Origin: Bog-473 sp963817735
GTDB taxonomy: Bacteria > Actinomycetota > Acidimicrobiia > Acidimicrobiales > RAAP-2
Reading direction: 5' to 3'
DNA length: 64,000 bases
Assembly (NCBI GenBank): GCA_963817735.1
Contig: CAWFPP010000014.1
Coordinates: 310,001 to 374,000 of the forward strand
Made by a program: the position numbers and the translations under genes. Position 1 is the stretch's first letter; the number at the start of each line of letters is the position of its first letter. A model generated the notes under the pieces. The model was given only the letters and a program-made list of their open reading frames with translations. It searched no databases and was not told where the DNA came from. This document shows positions 61,801 through 64,000 of the stretch, one piece after another.

Positions 61801-64000
61801 ACCGTGGGCTCCTCGACGCCCATCAGCCCTTCCATGGCCCTGGGCCAGTACACGCTGCTCGCCTCTTCTTGCAGCGGCCTCACGTTCTCCGGCGCCGACG
61901 GCAGCGACTATGCCGTCGTCTACGCGAGCACAGCGAACGACTTCACCGTCAATCCGGGCCCCTTCGACATTGCCGTCTCTGGCAGCCAGATGTACGGGGG
62001 CACGCCGGCGTTCGTCGGCAACGCGACCCCGACTTCCGGTGTCACGGTGACCACGACGGGGTTGAGTTGCAGCCAGGCGGGGACGGCGACGATCGCGCCG
62101 ACCCTGCCCGCCGGCGAGTACGCGCTGGCGGCGTCGTCCTGCAGCGGGGCCACGCTGTCGGGCGCCAACGCACCGAACTACACCATCGCCTACACCAGCG
62201 TGGCGGGGGACTTCGCCGTGACCCAGGCGCCGTTGACCATCACCGCGTCGGGCGGGCCCATGGACTATGGCGCCACACCGCCGGCGATCACACCCATGTA
62301 CGCTGGATTCGTCAACGAGGAGAACGTCTCCTCCCTCACCACCAGGGCAACCTGTTCGACCACAGCCACCAGCTCGAGCCGTGTCGCCGACTCGCCGTAT
62401 GCATCGACGTGTTCGGGGGCGGTGGACCCGAATTACTCCTTCAGCTACGTGGCCGGGTCGGTCACCGTCACCCCTGTCCCGCTGACGATCACGGCATCGA
62501 GCCCGACGGTTGCCTACGGCACAGTGGCGGCGGTCACGGCGATGTACTCGGGCTTCGTTTCCGGTGACACGGCGTCATCGCTCACGACAAAGCCGACATG
62601 TTCGACCACCGACAGCATGTCGAGCACGGTGTCCGGATCGCCGTACGCGACGACGTGCAGTGGCGCCGTGGACGGCAACTACACGATCGGCTATGTCAGC
62701 GGATCTGTCACCGTTACCCCGGCCCCGCTGCTCATCACCGCCTCGAGCGGGTCCGTGCCGTACGGGTCCACCCGTACCGTCACCCCGATCTACACGACCC
62801 TCGTCGGAGGTGACACCGCCTCGTCGCTGACGCCGCAACCGACATGCACGACGACGGCCACGAACACCAGCCCGGTCAGCGGCTCACCGTATGCGGCGTC
62901 GTGCACCGGTGCCTCCGACCCGAACTACACCATCACGTACGCCGCCGGTTCCACAACGGTGACGCCGCTGACCCTCCCCGTGGCCGTGAGCGGGAGCCAG
63001 GCGAGCGGAGGTGCGCCGAACTTCTCCGGGACCTACGGCAGCCCACCTGCCGGCGTGACCATTGACACGTCCGGGCTCACCTGCACCCAGGTCGCCCCTT
63101 CGACTCCCATCAGCGGGAGCCTGGCCTCCGGCAGCTACATGCTCACCCCGTCGTCGTGTGACGGGGTGACGCTGAGCGGGCCCAACGGCGGTGACTACAC
63201 GCCGAGTTACACCAGCAACACCGGTGATTTCACCGTGACCGGCGGGCCGGTGCCGCCGCCGCCGCCGCCCCCGCCGCCGGCACCCGCACACGGCTACTGG
63301 CTCGTCGGTTCCGATGGTGGCATCTTCACGTTCGGTTCTGCCCAGTTCTACGGGTCGACCGGCAACATCGCGTTGCAGCGACCTGTGGTCGGCATCAGCC
63401 CGACGGCGAACAAGGCAGGGTACTGGCTGGTCGCTTCCGACGGTGGGGTCTTCGCCTTCGGCAACGCCGGCTACTACGGCTCGATACCGGGCGCTGGGCT
63501 GGCGCCGGCGGGTTCGGGGCTGCCGCACAGCCTCAACGCACCCATCGTCGGCATGGTGCCGTCCTCCGACGGCGGCGGCTACTTCATGGTCGCCTCCGAC
63601 GGCGGCGTCTTCGCCTTCGGCGACGCCCGCTTCGAGGGTTCGTGCCCGGGCATGGGAGGCTGCTCGGGTGCCGCCGTCGCCGTCGTGCCGGACGCATCGG
63701 GCAACGGGTACTGGCTGGTCACCCAGACCGGCAACGTGTACGCCTTCGGCGATGCGCCCTTCTACGGCTCCCCCGGGAACCAGGGCTCGCCGGTGACATC
63801 GGCCGTCCGTACCGCCGATGGGCACGGGTATTGGGTCCTGCTGGCCGACGGGACCGTGTATGCCTACGGCGACGCCGTCGGTCGAGGCGGCCCGACGGGA
63901 TCGGTCGGGGGATTCAACCCGGCGTCGGCGATCTTCTCGGATGCTGACGGCGGCGGTTATTGGGTCGCTTCGGGACAGGGTTCCGTCTTCTCGTACGGGG
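58810..64000 (+). CDS. Giant secreted S53 peptidase with beta-propeller inserted in the catalytic domain and many C-terminal repeat domains (partial at 3' end)
   Basis: I translated the frame by hand from ATG 58810 (GGAGG nine bases upstream) to the window end: 1,730 codons, no stop. In order: signal peptide; pro-kumamolisin domain (about 57-200); S53 domain with Glu327 and Asp331 in AEAELDIET, oxyanion Asp411 in VASGDQGAQG and Ser866 in GGTSGAAPLW; a block of about 326 residues inserted at 425-750; three Ig-like repeats; three MBG-like repeats; a run of Pro; and 42-residue repeats shared with the first S53 gene. The inserted block holds six YVTN-type blades (each with L-Y-V-A-N or similar) between the oxyanion Asp and the serine. 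All catalytic residues remain, so activity is plausible. The true end lies beyond the window. Confidence 0.9.
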   Translation, partial: MKVYRRGGSRAHRLVSCVLGVAVTLGFTVAFGAATTSNAVAAGAARERLPGHQGLVPPGATLLGPAPTSTSLPLTVTLKPRDPAALAAEVQQVSDPDSAEYHHFLTPEQFAKEFGPSWATIAQVTSSLRAEGLTVGPPSATGLALPVSGTVAQVQSAFSTPISKYRLSSGRTGYNNATAPELDASVAPAVEGILGLDTLSPPQPSTSIPQASRAGPQINSGVSAPALAPGQPTPTGTSCNNSIGDVANSTGAVDAPDLAQAYSFGPLYAANHYGAGTTIALLEMSGAGYSSSDISTFAACYGITLVNGQITKVPVGGGTGTGAGTAEAELDIETVLSLAPKANIKVYEGGISDSLYDVFSQIVGNDSAKIVSASWTNGCEAYVGQSLQDSENTLFQAAAAEGQSIFVASGDQGAQGCNINGEIEATTASDPVAQAVDPSTGTLYIANKSSNTVSVDSEGSASNPTNFATSGLVSTGTGPDAVALDAADGKVFVANANSTLTVIPTSSCNQTTTSGCGSPTQIPSNGDLSGPAALAVSGSTLYVANDTGSLAVYNAHTNAFVTTVTLPSSTVPTALAIDGSAGGSVYVADGANNRIEYFAASTCNATTTSGCAMTPATVSVGNDPVALVVASAAGDLYVANAGSGGGISVVSLSTDTVVKTIATTQPQNGTGLVQSIGMSPDNNEVIAVLNGLSFPGDVMATIDTSSESITATVSLETGTDSMGQLVSDGTLGYVWVTDETNGGDVIQNLNLAVSDPASQPDVTSVGGTSLGHGARTLGPPPAEQAWNDALYYSEGAGGGGISQTFAMPTYQQPLGTVTGSSGAPCENTGGDCREVPDVSADADPSSGYIIYDTVNGLGWNALGGTSGAAPLWAAVVAVVASANGNTAGYGLLNPALYLLAQQTPGTYLNDVSSGNNDYNATGDGKYPAMTGYDMATGLGTPVASALATGLTAIPLTVDVSGTMPYGQSPAFTATANYGGSGSAPFGVTLNTSGLSCATVGSSTPISPSMALGQYTLLASSCSGLTFSGADGSDYAVVYASTANDFTVNPGPFDIAVSGSQMYGGTPAFVGNATPTSGVTVTTTGLSCSQAGTATIAPTLPAGEYALAASSCSGATLSGANAPNYTIAYTSVAGDFAVTQAPLTITASGGPMDYGATPPAITPMYAGFVNEENVSSLTTRATCSTTATSSSRVADSPYASTCSGAVDPNYSFSYVAGSVTVTPVPLTITASSPTVAYGTVAAVTAMYSGFVSGDTASSLTTKPTCSTTDSMSSTVSGSPYATTCSGAVDGNYTIGYVSGSVTVTPAPLLITASSGSVPYGSTRTVTPIYTTLVGGDTASSLTPQPTCTTTATNTSPVSGSPYAASCTGASDPNYTITYAAGSTTVTPLTLPVAVSGSQASGGAPNFSGTYGSPPAGVTIDTSGLTCTQVAPSTPISGSLASGSYMLTPSSCDGVTLSGPNGGDYTPSYTSNTGDFTVTGGPVPPPPPPPPPAPAHGYWLVGSDGGIFTFGSAQFYGSTGNIALQRPVVGISPTANKAGYWLVASDGGVFAFGNAGYYGSIPGAGLAPAGSGLPHSLNAPIVGMVPSSDGGGYFMVASDGGVFAFGDARFEGSCPGMGGCSGAAVAVVPDASGNGYWLVTQTGNVYAFGDAPFYGSPGNQGSPVTSAVRTADGHGYWVLLADGTVYAYGDAVGRGGPTGSVGGFNPASAIFSDADGGGYWVASGQGSVFSYG
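60106..61059 (+). repeat. Six YVTN-type beta-propeller blades inside the S53 domain
   Basis: Blades of about 45-60 residues each contain a hydrophobic L-Y-I/V-A-N motif: TLYIANKSSNTVSV, KVFVANANSTLTV, TLYVANDTGSLAVY, SVYVADGANNRIEYF, DLYVANAGSGGGISVV and a degenerate sixth with VWVTDETNGG. The first S53 peptidase of this window has only about 14 residues at the same place. Confidence 0.8.
62227..62967 (+). repeat. Three MBG-like repeats
   Basis: Units start at 62227, 62476 and 62722 (83 and 82 codons apart). Each has A/V-P-L-T-I-T-A-S, a Tyr-Gly, a Ser-Leu-Thr-Thr, a Cys-containing C-S-T-T and an S-P-Y-A-x-x-C end. The pattern resembles the MBG (YDG-type) bacterial surface repeats. Two Cys per unit may form disulfides. 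They are flanked by three other Ig-like units (about 61666-62226 and 62968-63240). Confidence 0.75.
63292..64000 (+). repeat. 42-residue repeats at the C-terminus (partial)
   Basis: Units begin at 63292, 63418, 63577, 63706, 63826 and 63955, with spacing 126, 159, 129, 120 and 129 bases. They follow nine Pro residues. The core (Y-W-L-V-x-S-D-G-G-I-F, F-G, F-Y-G-S) is that of the repeats in the first S53 peptidase at 10921-11664, but the units are less regular. The last unit is cut by the window end. Confidence 0.85.

Noticed and set aside
1..64000. tRNA, rRNA, transposase, integrase or phage genes
   Set aside because: I looked for cloverleaf ends, DDE/tyrosine-recombinase motifs and inverted terminal repeats and saw none that could be supported.

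Overview
This window is very GC-rich chromosomal DNA from an actinobacterium. The evidence is a mycothiol synthase gene (mshD), menaquinone genes, a Rel-type (p)ppGpp enzyme, a polyprenol-phosphate-mannose synthase, many GTG starts in 4-base GTGA overlaps, and many promoters whose -10 box (TANNNT) lies about 6 bases before the start codon (leaderless transcription). Two secreted S53 (sedolisin-type, acid-active) peptidases carry a 42-residue repeat (core W-L-V-A-S-D-G-G-I-F) that I associate with Acidimicrobiia; that class assignment is inference. No rRNA, tRNA, CRISPR array, transposase or phage gene was seen. Most of the window is housekeeping DNA in tight operons.

Layout. 1-8.8 kb: end of secD, then secF, rel, hisS, aspS and rarA. 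8.8-11.7 kb: first S53 peptidase. 11.7-16.9 kb: alaS, ruvX, mltG, aroE. 16.9-25.1 kb: mscS-type channel, rodA, a bifunctional-nuclease-family gene with an apparent frameshift, a VOC protein, an ABM-domain protein, an aquaporin, a second SEDS gene and ppk. 25.2-30.7 kb: envelope and lipid-linked sugar genes (GT87 mannosyltransferase, LPG-synthase-like flippase, frameshifted AI-2E permease, polyprenol-phosphate mannose synthase). 30.7-32.9 kb: two-component pair. 32.9-34.9 kb: a single ORF joining MenG to MenF. 34.9-37.8 kb: MaoC hydratase, VIT1/CCC1 transporter, mshD, nth. 37.9-38.0 kb: a candidate structured small RNA with its own promoter and UUCG terminator. 38.1-38.7 kb: toxin-antitoxin-like pair. 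39.1-52.4 kb: a his-trp supercluster (hisDCBHAF, GroES-like, hisI, trpE, ygfZ, four small genes, trpCFBA). 52.4-53.6 kb: a broken SGNH hydrolase. 53.7-57.2 kb: FAS-II operon fabD-fabG-acpP-fabF on the minus strand. 57.4-64 kb: secreted GH16 glycosidase and the first 1,730 codons of a giant S53 peptidase that runs off the window.

How it fits together. The two amino-acid pathways are nearly contiguous, but hisG, hisE, trpD and trpG are absent here and must lie elsewhere. The surface genes (two SEDS proteins, MltG, PPM synthase, GT87) serve peptidoglycan and lipoglycan assembly. The two S53 peptidases and the GH16 enzyme suggest polymer degradation outside the cell in acidic surroundings. The observations most worth checking are the beta-propeller inserted inside the S53 catalytic domain, the MenG-MenF fusion, the candidate small RNA, FabD with a lysine-less barrel-sandwich tail, and TrpF with Asp in place of its catalytic Cys. 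Four apparent single-base indels (one each in the nuclease-family and permease genes, two in the SGNH gene) are either sequencing errors or real decay.
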